Shown one piece after another: positions 1 through 8,437 of a stretch of 64,000 nt of DNA. A program made the position numbers and the translations under genes. Numbering within the stretch: position 1 is the stretch's first letter; each line of letters starts with the position of its first letter. Below the pieces are notes generated by a model. The model was not told where the DNA came from. It ran no database searches and worked only from the letters and a program-made list of their open reading frames with translations. The DNA comes from JACKNG01 sp050184115 (GTDB taxonomy: Bacteria; Pseudomonadota; Gammaproteobacteria; Ga0077536): contig JBFXAQ010000001.1 of the NCBI GenBank assembly GCA_050184115.1, forward strand, positions 806,001 to 870,000, given 5' to 3'.

Positions 1-830
1 GGTCGCGCGTCGATGGCATCGTCGTGATCGAGGACGCGCAGCATGTCGCGGGTGATAGCCGGGCGCGCCTGCAGACGTTCGAGCAGGCCCGCGATGGCGA
101 GACCGCCGGCCAGCGGCAGCGAGTGGATGCGCGGTCTCAGCCCGGCGAGGTGCGCCGCGCGCGCGACCAACGCCGCCCGCGACAGCGATTCGGGGCCGGC
201 GAGATCGAACACGCGATGTGGATCGGCGGCAGCGTCGATCCTGGCGCGAATGGCGGCAATGACGTCGCCGGCGTAGATCGGTTGCTCCAGGCTTTCGCCG
301 CGCCACAGCCAGGCACGGCGGGCGCCGGCGCGGCGGGCGAGCGCGGCGCTCGCGCGGTCGCCCTCGCCGATGACCATCGGCACGCGCACGACGCTGCTGG
401 CGACCGGCGAATCGGCGAGCAGGGCTTCGACCCCGGCACGGGCCCGCAGGCACGCGCAAGGGCTGTCGGCCGCGGCGCCGAGGATGCCGACGTAGAGCAC
501 GTGCCGCAGCGTGCCGGCGGCGGCGGCGGCGAGCAGGGCCGCGACCGGCCGCTGGTGCGAATCGACGTAACGGTTGTCGCGCGTTTCCTTGATGGTGCCG
601 ATGAGATGAACCGCGGTCTCGGTCCGCGCTGCGAGCGGCGCCAGCGCTGCCGGGTCGGCGGGGTCGAGGACGTGGATGGTGAGGCCCGCGCGGGCACCGG
701 TATGACGGGCGAGGCGATCGCGTGCACGTGCGCTGCGCACCACCGCCTCGATCTCGACGTTCGCCGGCAGCGCGGCGATCAGGCGGCGGCCGAGGTGGCC
801 GTTGGCGCCAGTGACGAGCAGACGCTTCAC
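1..830 (-). CDS. NAD(P)-binding epimerase/NmrA-like protein, 3' end cut by window
   Basis: The frame is open from a GTG at 828-830 to the left window edge, giving 276 codons without a stop. The protein begins VKRLLVTGANGHLG, a Rossmann GxxGxxG dinucleotide-binding motif at about residues 7-13, and continues with an IGTIKETRDNRYVD stretch and VVRVPMVIGEG, typical of extended short-chain dehydrogenases of the NmrA or NDUFA9-like type. The usual SDR Tyr-x3-Lys pair is not obvious, as expected for atypical members that bind NAD(P) without classical catalysis. It is divergent from the CDP-alcohol phosphotransferase with 35 bases between starts. The opposite strand carries long spurious frames, but the motif and protein character support this one. 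Substrate unknown. Confidence 0.75.
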   Translation of the reverse strand, partial: MKRLLVTGANGHLGRRLIAALPANVEIEAVVRSARARDRLARHTGARAGLTIHVLDPADPAALAPLAARTETAVHLIGTIKETRDNRYVDSHQRPVAALLAAAAAGTLRHVLYVGILGAAADSPCACLRARAGVEALLADSPVASSVVRVPMVIGEGDRASAALARRAGARRAWLWRGESLEQPIYAGDVIAAIRARIDAAADPHRVFDLAGPESLSRAALVARAAHLAGLRPRIHSLPLAGGLAIAGLLERLQARPAITRDMLRVLDHDDAIDAR

Positions 831-865
831 GGCGCCAACGTCCTGACCATCGAGCCCAGGCCAGC

Positions 866-1402
866 GTGCCCAACCCCGCCCACCTGCTGAGCCTGTCGCG
901 CATGCTGGCCGCACCGCCCGCGGCCTGGGCGCTGTGGGCCGACGTCGCCTGGCTGTCGTGCACGCTCTATGCGTGGGCGGTGCTGTCGGATGTCTGCGAC
1001 GGCCGTCTCGCGCGGCGTCGCGGCGAGGCGTCCGAGCTCGGCACGCTGCTCGATCACGGTGCCGATTGCCTGTTCGTCACGCTGCTCATCGCGACAGCGG
1101 CCGCGCGCGGCCTGCTGCCGCTGGCACTGCCGGTTCTGATCGTGTTCGCCTTCGCCCGTTACGCCTGGGCGGCGCGCCTGGGTGCGGGCACCTTCCGCGG
1201 TTCGCGCCTCGGCCGCGCCAACGGGATCGGCTATTTCGTCATTGCCGGCGCGGCGCTGGTCGTGAGTCACTTCGACCCCGCGCCCTGGGCGACCACCGTG
1301 CTTGCTGCCGGCGGCTGGCTGGTGCTGCTGTCGACGGTGGTGCTGCTCATGCGTGGACCGCGCGGCTGGTTGTTCGCGGGACGCCACGTGCAGCGCTCAT
1401 GA
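866..1402 (+). CDS. CDP-alcohol phosphatidyltransferase family membrane protein
   Basis: A 178-residue membrane protein that begins with GTG. It carries the CDP-alcohol phosphotransferase signature DxxDGxxAR...GxxxDxxxD as DVCDGRLARR followed by LGTLLDHGAD, at about residues 42-68, so all four metal and nucleotide aspartates are present. Hydrophobic segments follow the motif, matching the small PgsA-like fold, although 178 residues is short for six helices. Enzymes of this family move a phosphoalcohol from a CDP-lipid or CDP-polyol onto an acceptor alcohol in the inner membrane. The acceptor cannot be read from sequence. The last 6 bases overlap the end of the convergent membrane-protein gene. 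Confidence 0.82.
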   Translation: MPNPAHLLSLSRMLAAPPAAWALWADVAWLSCTLYAWAVLSDVCDGRLARRRGEASELGTLLDHGADCLFVTLLIATAAARGLLPLALPVLIVFAFARYAWAARLGAGTFRGSRLGRANGIGYFVIAGAALVVSHFDPAPWATTVLAAGGWLVLLSTVVLLMRGPRGWLFAGRHVQRS

Positions 1403-2404
1403 CGGCGCGTCCGGCGTGCTGTCTCCGAACAGCTCGCGGTTGGCGCGCGGCAGGAAGAGCACGCCGATGGCGGCATTGAACAGCACGAAGAAGGTATGCA
1501 TGACGAGGCTGAAGGCGCCGACTTCCGGGTAGTCGGGGAACAGCACCGTCCATAGCACCAGCGCGCCGGCGTGGAAGGGCAGCGGCAGGGCGGCGGCGAG
1601 GAAGATCACCGGCAGGAAGGCGAGCATGCGGCCGAACTCGACCTCGACGTTGAAGAGTTCGAGCGCGAGTGTGTAGACGATCACCGCGCCGATGAGATTG
1701 GGCGCCTTCAACAGCACGATCAGCAGGTAATGACGCGGTGTGGCGAGCCGGAAAGCGCGGCAGGCCTGCGCCTCGCGCAGGCGCGAACGCGGCAGCAGGC
1801 GGCCACGGAAGTAGGCGATGTGCAGCGGCAGGTAGAGCGCGGCGAGGGCGAAGGTGGCGGGCAGGATGGTCGCCAGCGGCAGCCGCGACGAGGCCGCCTC
1901 GACCAGCGGGTAGTACAGCGCCACGCCGACGGCCGAGAACAGCAGCAGCTGGTAGATCTCCATCATGCCGAGCAGCACCATCGAGGACAGCGCCTGCCAC
2001 GCGGGCACGGCGTGGCGATGCCACAGGTACGCCATGATCGCGCCCTTGCCGACCTGTTCGTTGACCAGCGAGAGGATGTAGGCGCTGGCGCGGATCGGCA
2101 GCATGCGGCCGAAGGCGAAATCGGGCGCGTTGAACCAGCGCACCACGCGCCAGGTGACGTGGGCGTCGACGAGGAAGAAGAACACCGAGTAGGGCACCAT
2201 CAGCGCCAGCCAGCGTGGCCAGTCGGCGTTGGCGAAGAAGCGCGCGAGGTAGGCCGCCGCGCTCAGGCCCTCGCGCGCGGCAGCGACATCGATCTTGCGC
2301 AGCACCAGCGCGAAGCACGCCAGCGTGAGCAGCCAGGTCGCCGTGCGCAGGACGAGCGAGCGGTGCTGTGCGGCGGGGGGCGGCGTCGCGGCGTCGGCGG
2401 ACAT
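1397..2404 (-). CDS. polytopic membrane protein, LPG-synthase TM/flippase-like
   Basis: A 335-residue integral membrane protein with about eight hydrophobic segments, starting MSADAATPP. An in-frame ATG four codons upstream (2416) and further upstream starts are possible. I chose this start because the sequence ahead of it has no protein-like character. The arrangement LVNEQVGKGAIMAYLWHR and the general topology resemble the transmembrane region of lysylphosphatidylglycerol synthase-like or glycosyltransferase-associated flippase-like proteins. No soluble catalytic domain is present. It lies 89 bases downstream of the piuC-like gene on the same strand, so it may receive read-through from the iron operon, but nothing links it functionally. 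Substrate unknown. Confidence 0.65.
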   Translation of the reverse strand: MSADAATPPPAAQHRSLVLRTATWLLTLACFALVLRKIDVAAAREGLSAAAYLARFFANADWPRWLALMVPYSVFFFLVDAHVTWRVVRWFNAPDFAFGRMLPIRASAYILSLVNEQVGKGAIMAYLWHRHAVPAWQALSSMVLLGMMEIYQLLLFSAVGVALYYPLVEAASSRLPLATILPATFALAALYLPLHIAYFRGRLLPRSRLREAQACRAFRLATPRHYLLIVLLKAPNLIGAVIVYTLALELFNVEVEFGRMLAFLPVIFLAAALPLPFHAGALVLWTVLFPDYPEVGAFSLVMHTFFVLFNAAIGVLFLPRANRELFGDSTPDAPS

Positions 2405-2493
2405 GCGCCGGAACATAGCACGCGGCATCGGGCACGGGCAGGCCGTCCGTGGCATGCCACCGCGGATCGGTTCGACCGCCAGCCGTCGTTCGC

Positions 2494-3180
2494 TCAGACC
2501 TCGCTCCATTGCCGCACGAGGTTGTGATAAACGGCGGTAAGGCGCGCGACCTCGCTCGCGACGGCGCCGTCGGCCTGCCGCGACAGCGCCTGGATGGACT
2601 GGTCGAGATCGAACAGCAGGGCGCGGCGTTCGGTCTCGCGCACGAGGCTCGTGATCCAGAAGAAGGCGGCGAGGCGGACACCACGCGTCACCGCTGTCAC
2701 CTGGTGCAGGCTGGTCGACGGGTAGAGCACGAGGTCGCCGGCGCCGAGACGCACCTCCTGTGCGCCGTACTCGCCCTCGATGACCAGCGCGCCGCCGTCG
2801 TAATCGGCGGGCTCGCTCAGGAACAGCGTGGCGGAGAGATCGGTGCGCATCAGCGTGCCGTCGCCGGGGTGGGTCATGACGGCGTTGTCGACGTGCACGC
2901 CGTAATGGCCGCCGTCGTGGTAACGGTTGAACTTCGGCGGGTAGATGCGCCGCGGCAACGCGGCCGAGGTGAACAACGGCGATTGATGCAGGCGGGCGAG
3001 CACCAGCTCGCCGAGTTCACGCGCGAGCGGTGTGCGATCGTCGAGTTGCTCGTTGGACTTCATCCGCGCCGCCTGGCTGCCGGCAGTGGCGCGGCCGTCG
3101 CGCCACTGCGCGGCTTCCAGGCGACGACGGAGATCGGCGACCTCGGCCGCGCCGAGCACGCCGTCGACGACGATCAGCAC
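2494..3180 (-). CDS. PKHD-type Fe(II)/2-oxoglutarate hydroxylase, PiuC/YbiX family
   Basis: A 228-residue protein from a GTG at 3178-3180, reading VLIVVDGVLGAAEVADLRRR. This matches the usual N-terminus and length (about 226) of PiuC/YbiX. The double-stranded beta-helix iron site is visible as HYGVHVDNAV (His-x-Asp, about residues 98-104) with the distal His in STSLHQVT, and Arg in TRGVRLAAFF for 2-oxoglutarate. Family members sit beside TonB-dependent siderophore receptors and are iron-regulated. The exact substrate is undefined, but oxidation of a siderophore is commonly proposed. The start overlaps the end of the hydroxy-acid oxidase by 7 bases, so it is the last clear gene of the Fur operon. 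Confidence 0.87.
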   Translation of the reverse strand: MLIVVDGVLGAAEVADLRRRLEAAQWRDGRATAGSQAARMKSNEQLDDRTPLARELGELVLARLHQSPLFTSAALPRRIYPPKFNRYHDGGHYGVHVDNAVMTHPGDGTLMRTDLSATLFLSEPADYDGGALVIEGEYGAQEVRLGAGDLVLYPSTSLHQVTAVTRGVRLAAFFWITSLVRETERRALLFDLDQSIQALSRQADGAVASEVARLTAVYHNLVRQWSEV

Positions 3181-4310
3181 GGTGCGTATCCGGCCGGTGC
3201 GTGCAATACACCGGCATCGATGTCGGCGACGCGCGCGCAGCCGGCCAGGGCCATGGCGAGTTCGAACTCGGTCTGCAGCAGGCGCAGGACATGGGCGACG
3301 CCCAGCGCGCCGGCCACGGCCAGGCCGTGCAGTTGCGGGCGGCCGATCAGCACGGCGTTGGCGCCCAGCGCGAGCGCCACCAGCACATCGGTGCCACGAC
3401 GGATGCCGCCGTCGAGCAATACCGTGGCCTCGGCGCCGAGCGCGGCGCGGACCGCCGGCAGGCAGTCGAGGCTGGCCGGCAGGCCGTCGAGCCCGCGTCC
3501 GCCGTGGTTGGAGACGATCACCCCGGCGGCGCCGGCATCCGCTGCGCGGGCGGCGTCGTCGGCATGCAGCACGCCCTTGAGGAGCAGCGGCAGGGGACTG
3601 TGGCGCGCCAGCCAGGCGAAGTCTTCCCAGCACGGCGCGTCGGCCATGTAGCCCTGGAAGATCACGCTGCGGCCGCGCGCGAGCTCGCGCGGCGTCGGCG
3701 GCGCGACGTTCGCCGGCCGCAGTTCGGGCGGCAGGGCGAAGCCGGCGCGCTGGGCGCGTTCCGGGATGCTCGACACCGGGGCGTCGGCGGTGAAGACCAG
3801 CGCGCGGTAACCCGCGCCATGCGCGCGGGCGGCCAGCGCCAGGGTCGCCTCACGGCTCGCCTGCCAGTAGAGCTGGAACCACTTCGGTCCTGGCCCCGCG
3901 GCGGCGATGTCCGCGAGGCTGCGCGTGGCCAGCGCGCTGACCACGTACAGCGTGGTGGCCGCCGCCGCGCCGGCCGCCGTCGCGCACTCGCCATCGGCAT
4001 GGACGAGGCCATGATGGGCCACCGGCGCCAGCATGATGGGATGGGTCAGCGCGCAGCCGAGCACGCGCGTCGCGCCGCCGCCGCGAGCGAGGTCGCGCAG
4101 CACGCGCGCGGCCAGCGGTCGACGTGCGAAGGCGGCCCGGTTGGCGGCCACGGTGCGTTCGTCGCCGCTGCCGCCGTCGAGCCAGGCCAGTATCGGCGCC
4201 GGCAGGTGGTCGGCGGCGCGCTCGGCGTAGTCGCGCAGCGCGATGAGCTCGGGCGGGATGCGCGCCAGCTTGGGCAGGAGGTGGGAACCGCGGTTCAGGT
4301 GAGTCGCCAT
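3174..4310 (-). CDS. FMN-dependent alpha-hydroxy-acid oxidase/dehydrogenase
   Basis: A 378-residue TIM-barrel flavoenzyme. Visible hallmarks are PIMLAPVAHHGL early on, FQLYWQ (FMN/substrate Tyr), LLLKGVLHADDA (the flavin Lys) and VSNHGGRGLDGLP, which holds the catalytic His and substrate Arg. The signature usually reads SNHGGRQLD, so Gln is Gly here. Family members oxidise glycolate, lactate, mandelate or related 2-hydroxy acids to 2-oxo acids, reducing FMN. It lies 15 bases after the TonB-dependent receptor and overlaps the piuC-like start, so it is inside the iron-uptake operon. That placement suggests action on a hydroxycarboxylate moiety of the siderophore, or redox help in iron release. 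This role is inference. Confidence 0.88.
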   Translation of the reverse strand: MATHLNRGSHLLPKLARIPPELIALRDYAERAADHLPAPILAWLDGGSGDERTVAANRAAFARRPLAARVLRDLARGGGATRVLGCALTHPIMLAPVAHHGLVHADGECATAAGAAAATTLYVVSALATRSLADIAAAGPGPKWFQLYWQASREATLALAARAHGAGYRALVFTADAPVSSIPERAQRAGFALPPELRPANVAPPTPRELARGRSVIFQGYMADAPCWEDFAWLARHSPLPLLLKGVLHADDAARAADAGAAGVIVSNHGGRGLDGLPASLDCLPAVRAALGAEATVLLDGGIRRGTDVLVALALGANAVLIGRPQLHGLAVAGALGVAHVLRLLQTEFELAMALAGCARVADIDAGVLHAPAGYAPC

Positions 4311-4325
4311 GCCTGCGGGCCACGG

Positions 4326-6674
4326 TCAGAAGGCGTAGGTCAGCGCCACGCGCGCGTTGCGGGCGTCGCCGATGTAGGCGAACGCGCCGCTGCGGTAGGC
4401 AGCGAGGTAGTAGTCCTCGTCGGTGACGTTGCCGACGTTGACGCGTACCTGGAGCTGTTCGCTGAAGTCCCAGCTCGCGAAGAGATCGAGCACGGTGTAG
4501 CTCGGCACTTCGTAGGCGTAGGTGCCGGTGGTGGCATCGAAGCCCGCCGCCGTGTCCGGCTGGCCGGTGAACATCTTGCTCTTGTACGACACCGTGGTGC
4601 CGACCGCGAACTGCGGCGTGAACTGGTAGCGCAGCTGCCAGAACAGGCTGTCGTCGGCGAAGTTGGCCAGGTTGCGGCCGATGTCGGCCAGGTTGAAGGA
4701 ATCGAGGATCTCGGAGGACATGCGTGCCGCGCCGAACTGGGTGCTGAGCGCCCGGGTGATGTTGCCGACCACGGAGAACTCCATGCCGCGAACGCGGTTC
4801 TTGCCGGTGTTGAGCGTGCCGAGCGTGGCGTAGGCGTTGCCGACGCTCTCCATGACGTCGTCCTTGGTGATCTGGAACAGGGCCGCGGTGGCCAGCAGCC
4901 TGCCGCCGAACAGGTTCCACTTGGTGCCGAGTTCGAGGTTCTCGGTCTGCTCCGGCTGGCTCGCCGGCACCTGGGCCTGGTCGCCGCACAGGCCGCCGTA
5001 ACCGCAGCTGCCGCCGACGTCGGACTCGCCGCCGTTGATGTTGGCCGAGGTGCTCCACGTGAAGTAGACGTTGGCCATCGGCATGAACTGGTAGACGAGA
5101 CCGGCGTGGCCGTTCCACAGCGTGTCCGAGTACTCGAACGGCGTGATGGTGCCGTCGGTGGCGCGCAGGATGTTCGCGTAGTCGAAGCTGTCCATGCGCA
5201 CGCCGAGGAAGAGCGCGAACTGCTCGGTGAGATCGATGGTGTCCATCAGCGCCACGGACACCGTCTCGATGTCGTAATCGGAGTCGAACGCGCTGCGGGT
5301 GATCTGGCGCTGCAGGAGATCGTCGACGTCGGCGACCGGCTGCCCACCCGGCCCGACCAGGCAGTAGCCGGGCGCGGCGCCGCCGCGGCCGCTGACCACG
5401 CAGTTGGTGGCACCGGCGTTGGTGACGTTGAACACGCCGTTGCGCACGCCGAGGTCGGAGTACTCGACGCTGAACAGGCCCTGGTGGCGCATGCCGAAGA
5501 GGCTCTGTTCGGCGAAGAAATTGGTCTGGTTGACGACGTAGTCGACTTCCTGCCAGCCCTGGTGGGTGCTGAGCGAGACGGTCTCGACGCCAGGCGCGAA
5601 GGGATCGCTGGCGTGACGCGTGTTGCCACGCGCGCCGGTCAGGACATAGCCGTTGTCGGTGACGCCGTAACGGGTCGCGTTCTGCACGTCGAGCCAGTCG
5701 GTGAGGCGGTAGTCGATGCGCAACGTCGCGGTATGGATTTCGGTTTCGAGGAAATCCTCGTCCTGGGTGTAGACCTCGAGATCGTCGACCGGCGCGCCGC
5801 CGCCCGGCACGATGTAGGTGCCGAGATCGGGGTCGTCGCTGGCGTCGAGGAAGTAGTAGTCGGCGACCACGCGCAGGCGCTCGTTCACCGTCCACGCGCC
5901 GGACACCGCGGCGCCGTTGCGCTCACGGTCGGCGGGGTCGCGGTCCGGCACCTCCTCGTAGGCGTGCAGGAGGTTGATGCGGGCGGCGATGGCGTCGGTG
6001 ATCTTCTGGTTGCTGTCGACGGTGAAGCGGCGGTAGTCGTCGGTGCCGCCGGCGCCCTGCAGGCGGGTGAAGTCGTACTCGCTGCTGGCCTGCTTGGTCA
6101 CGGAGTTGATGGCGCCGCCGGTCGAACCGCGGCCGGCGAAGGTCGAACTCGGTCCCTTGGTCACCTCGAGTTGCTCGGTGGCGAAGCTCTCGCGCGTGGT
6201 CATGCCCGGGTCGCGCAGGCCGTCGACGAAGACGTCGCTGCGCGCCTCGTGGCCACGGATGACGTAGCGGTCGCCGAAGGCGTTGCCGTTCTCACCGGTG
6301 CCGATGGTGATGCCGGGCTGGGCCTGCAGGATTTCCTTGAGATCGGAGCGGCCCGATTCCTGGATCTGGGTCTGGGTCAGCACGGTGATGGTCTGCGGCG
6401 TCTCGGCCAGTTCCTTGACGTGACGACGGTCGCCCGAGACCCGCGCCTTGTAGGGCGCGCCGGGTTGGGCATAGGGATTGGTGTCGATGGTGCGCTCCTC
6501 GATCTGCAGCGTGTCGAGCTCGATGGTCTCGCCGTCCCGGGCGTGGGCGAGGCCGGAGGCGAGGGCGGCCGAGATGCCGAGCGCCAGCGCGTTGCGGCCG
6601 GCGCTCGTCGGGCTGACGCCGGCGCGGCGGAGTGTCTGAGGGCGACGGACGAGGGCGGGATCGGGTGCGGTCAT
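4326..6674 (-). CDS. TonB-dependent siderophore receptor (Fiu/FiuA-like)
   Basis: A 782-residue outer-membrane receptor. It opens with a long export signal ending near ASGLAHA, followed by a TonB box-like IELDTLQIEE. A plug domain follows (ETPQTITVLTQTQIQESG, then GYVI-type RYVIRGHEARSDVFVDGLRD, TKGPSSTFAGRGSTGGAIN), then a beta-barrel ending in the C-terminal aromatic LTYAF required for barrel assembly. The plug motifs match catecholate or xenosiderophore receptors. A Cys pair (SCGYGGLCGD) lies in an extracellular-loop position. It is transcribed after tonB with a 21-base gap and before the FMN oxidase. Length is normal, with no frame disruption. Confidence 0.93.
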   Translation of the reverse strand: MTAPDPALVRRPQTLRRAGVSPTSAGRNALALGISAALASGLAHARDGETIELDTLQIEERTIDTNPYAQPGAPYKARVSGDRRHVKELAETPQTITVLTQTQIQESGRSDLKEILQAQPGITIGTGENGNAFGDRYVIRGHEARSDVFVDGLRDPGMTTRESFATEQLEVTKGPSSTFAGRGSTGGAINSVTKQASSEYDFTRLQGAGGTDDYRRFTVDSNQKITDAIAARINLLHAYEEVPDRDPADRERNGAAVSGAWTVNERLRVVADYYFLDASDDPDLGTYIVPGGGAPVDDLEVYTQDEDFLETEIHTATLRIDYRLTDWLDVQNATRYGVTDNGYVLTGARGNTRHASDPFAPGVETVSLSTHQGWQEVDYVVNQTNFFAEQSLFGMRHQGLFSVEYSDLGVRNGVFNVTNAGATNCVVSGRGGAAPGYCLVGPGGQPVADVDDLLQRQITRSAFDSDYDIETVSVALMDTIDLTEQFALFLGVRMDSFDYANILRATDGTITPFEYSDTLWNGHAGLVYQFMPMANVYFTWSTSANINGGESDVGGSCGYGGLCGDQAQVPASQPEQTENLELGTKWNLFGGRLLATAALFQITKDDVMESVGNAYATLGTLNTGKNRVRGMEFSVVGNITRALSTQFGAARMSSEILDSFNLADIGRNLANFADDSLFWQLRYQFTPQFAVGTTVSYKSKMFTGQPDTAAGFDATTGTYAYEVPSYTVLDLFASWDFSEQLQVRVNVGNVTDEDYYLAAYRSGAFAYIGDARNARVALTYAF

Positions 6675-6695
6675 GGGATGCTGACTCCAGTGCGG

Positions 6696-7586
6696 TTACT
6701 TGGTGATGAGAGAGAATTCGATCGGGATGGCGAGGCTCAGCGTGTCGCGGCCGAGGGCATCGGGAATGGCCGGCACCGGGCTGGCCGCCGCCAGCATGTC
6801 GAGCGCGGCCTGGTCGAGTTCCGCATGACCCGAGCCGCGCTCGACGCGCGCGCTCTGCACACGCCCGTCGCGGGCGATGGTGAACGCGAGCGTGACCACG
6901 CCCTGGTGCTTGCGCTGCTTGGCGGCGACCGGGTAGGCCTTGTGGCGCGCCAGCCAGGCCATCAGTGCGCGGAAGTAGTCGCGTGCCGCGCGCGGGTCGC
7001 CGCCGTCGCCGCGCCGTGGACCGCGGCCGGATGTGCCGCCCGCGCTGGCGCCGGTGTCGGCGCGGGCGAGGCGGCTCGGCGTCGCGACGGGCGCGCCGGC
7101 CCTGGTCGTGACGGGTGTCGTCGTGGCGGGTGTCGTCGCGGTGGTCGGAGTCGTCCTCTGCACCGTGGCCGCGGGTGCGGCCGGACGCGGCGCGAGCGGC
7201 GTGTCCACCACGCGCGGTGTCTCGAGCGGGGGAGCTTCGCGCGGGGCCGGCGCCGGCGTGGGGGGCGGTGGCTCCGGCGGCGCCTGCGCCATCACCGGGG
7301 CGGGCGGCGGTGTGACGACGGGAGGCGGCGCGGTGGGCCAAGCAGGTTCCGCCGGTGCGGGTTCCACTGGCTCCGCGGGCGCCGTGGGCGGCGTCGTGGT
7401 GTCCGCAACAGCAGGCGCGCCGAGCGGCGCGTCGTCGCCGTCGGCGAGACCCACGGTCACTCCGCCGCCCTCACCCGGCGCGAGCGCCACGGGCGCGTGC
7501 TGCCCGCGGGCGAGATAGCCGAGCGCGAGCGCCGCGTGCAGCGCGACGGCAAGCGCGAAGGCGCCGGTCCAGGGCAGGCGTTGCAT
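6696..7586 (-). CDS. tonB: TonB energy-transducing protein
   Basis: A 296-residue periplasm-spanning protein. It has a single N-terminal membrane anchor (WTGAFALAVALHAALALGYL), a very proline-rich middle of about 120 residues with Pro-Ala-Glu repeats that would cross the periplasm, and a C-terminal TonB domain containing YPVAAKQRKHQGVVTLAF and a closing SLAIPIEFSL. His20 in the anchor matches the conserved TonB transmembrane His. Its ATG directly follows the TGA of the upstream exbD, so the two are probably translationally coupled. It delivers proton-motive energy from ExbB/ExbD to the receptor encoded next. Confidence 0.92.
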   Translation of the reverse strand: MQRLPWTGAFALAVALHAALALGYLARGQHAPVALAPGEGGGVTVGLADGDDAPLGAPAVADTTTPPTAPAEPVEPAPAEPAWPTAPPPVVTPPPAPVMAQAPPEPPPPTPAPAPREAPPLETPRVVDTPLAPRPAAPAATVQRTTPTTATTPATTTPVTTRAGAPVATPSRLARADTGASAGGTSGRGPRRGDGGDPRAARDYFRALMAWLARHKAYPVAAKQRKHQGVVTLAFTIARDGRVQSARVERGSGHAELDQAALDMLAAASPVPAIPDALGRDTLSLAIPIEFSLITK

Positions 7587-7997
7587 TCAGGTCTCGTCCG
7601 CGCGGCGGGTGTAGAGCGTGACCTCGGCGAGCCCGGCGGCGCGCAACGCCGTCAGGACCGGCGCGAGGGTCGCGGCCCGAACGTCGTGGTCGGCGGCCAG
7701 CGCGACCGGCGTGCGGCGCGCCGCCTCGCCGAGCACCGCGCCGAGGTCGACAGCTGCAACGGCACGACCGTCTAGGCTCAGCGCGCCGTCGCGGCGGAGC
7801 ACCAGGCGCATGGGCTCGGTAGGCAGTGGCGCGCGACTGCGCGATGCCGGCGGCTCCACCTCGAGATTCCCGGTGGGCGCGACCTGGCCGGCGACCATGA
7901 AGAACACCAGCAGCAGGAAGACGATGTTGATCAGTGGAACGAGCTGGTCATCGATGCTGCGCGCGCGGCGCCGCGGCGCCGCGAGGTGGGTACTCAT
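7587..7997 (-). CDS. exbD: ExbD-type protein 1, transmembrane Asp replaced by Asn
   Basis: A 136-residue ExbD/TolR protein with a short cytoplasmic N-terminus, one membrane helix (VPLINIVFLLLVFFMVAG) and a periplasmic domain. In ExbD of E. coli the helix begins PFIDVMLVLL and its Asp25 is essential for proton coupling. Here the codon is AAC, giving PLINIVFLLL. The remainder of the domain (LVLRRDGALSLDGRAV, LGEAARRTPVALAADHDV) is well preserved, so this does not look like decay. It overlaps the upstream exbD by ATGA and abuts tonB. It may work as the partner half of a mixed ExbD dimer with the neighbouring paralogue. That is inference. Confidence 0.9.
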   Translation of the reverse strand: MSTHLAAPRRRARSIDDQLVPLINIVFLLLVFFMVAGQVAPTGNLEVEPPASRSRAPLPTEPMRLVLRRDGALSLDGRAVAAVDLGAVLGEAARRTPVALAADHDVRAATLAPVLTALRAAGLAEVTLYTRRADET

Positions 7998-8437
7998 GGC
8001 GTCGCCTGCGCTGCGGCGAGCGCGCCGAGGGCGACATCGCGCCCACCCGCCCGCAGGAGGGCTTCGCTGGCGCCGACGATGGTTTCCAGCGTGGCGTCGC
8101 CGCGCGGACGCAGCACGAGCGCACGCCCCCCGGCGAGGTCGCGCAGCGTGCCCGGCCGCAGCGCACGGTAATCGCCGAGGCGCGTGATGCCGTCGCTCGT
8201 CGCCAGGGCGCCATCGGCAGCGAGCACGAGTTGCAGCGGCGGCGGCGCGTCCCGCGGTGTTGCCGCCGCCGCGGGCACGGCGAGATCGACCGCGTGCCAG
8301 CGCACGAAACTCGAGCTCAGCATGAAGAACATGAGCAGGATGAAGACGACGTCGATGAGCGCCGTCAGGCCGATGGTCGAACGGCGCGGCGTGAAGTCGC
8401 CGAAGTCCGCCGCGTCGTCGCGCAGGCCGGTGCTCAT
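7994..8437 (-). CDS. exbD: ExbD-type protein 2, transmembrane Asp present
   Basis: A 147-residue ExbD/TolR protein. The membrane helix reads IGLTALIDVVFILLMFFM, with the proton-carrying Asp intact, and is followed by a periplasmic domain (LQLVLAADGALATSDG, LVLRPRGDATLETIV). It is coupled by ATGA overlaps to exbB upstream and to the second exbD downstream. Tandem exbD genes behind exbB are known from Xanthomonas, where the second copy is dispensable for iron uptake but needed in plant responses. Here the two copies have diverged at the one residue thought to carry protons. Confidence 0.92.
   Translation of the reverse strand: MSTGLRDDAADFGDFTPRRSTIGLTALIDVVFILLMFFMLSSSFVRWHAVDLAVPAAAATPRDAPPPLQLVLAADGALATSDGITRLGDYRALRPGTLRDLAGGRALVLRPRGDATLETIVGASEALLRAGGRDVALGALAAAQATP

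Noticed and set aside
3030..7775. A 1,581-codon open frame on the plus strand opposite the iron-uptake genes
   Set aside because: It is Gly/Ala/Arg/Val-rich with no domain pattern, and lies exactly opposite well-supported genes; long antisense frames are expected at this GC content.
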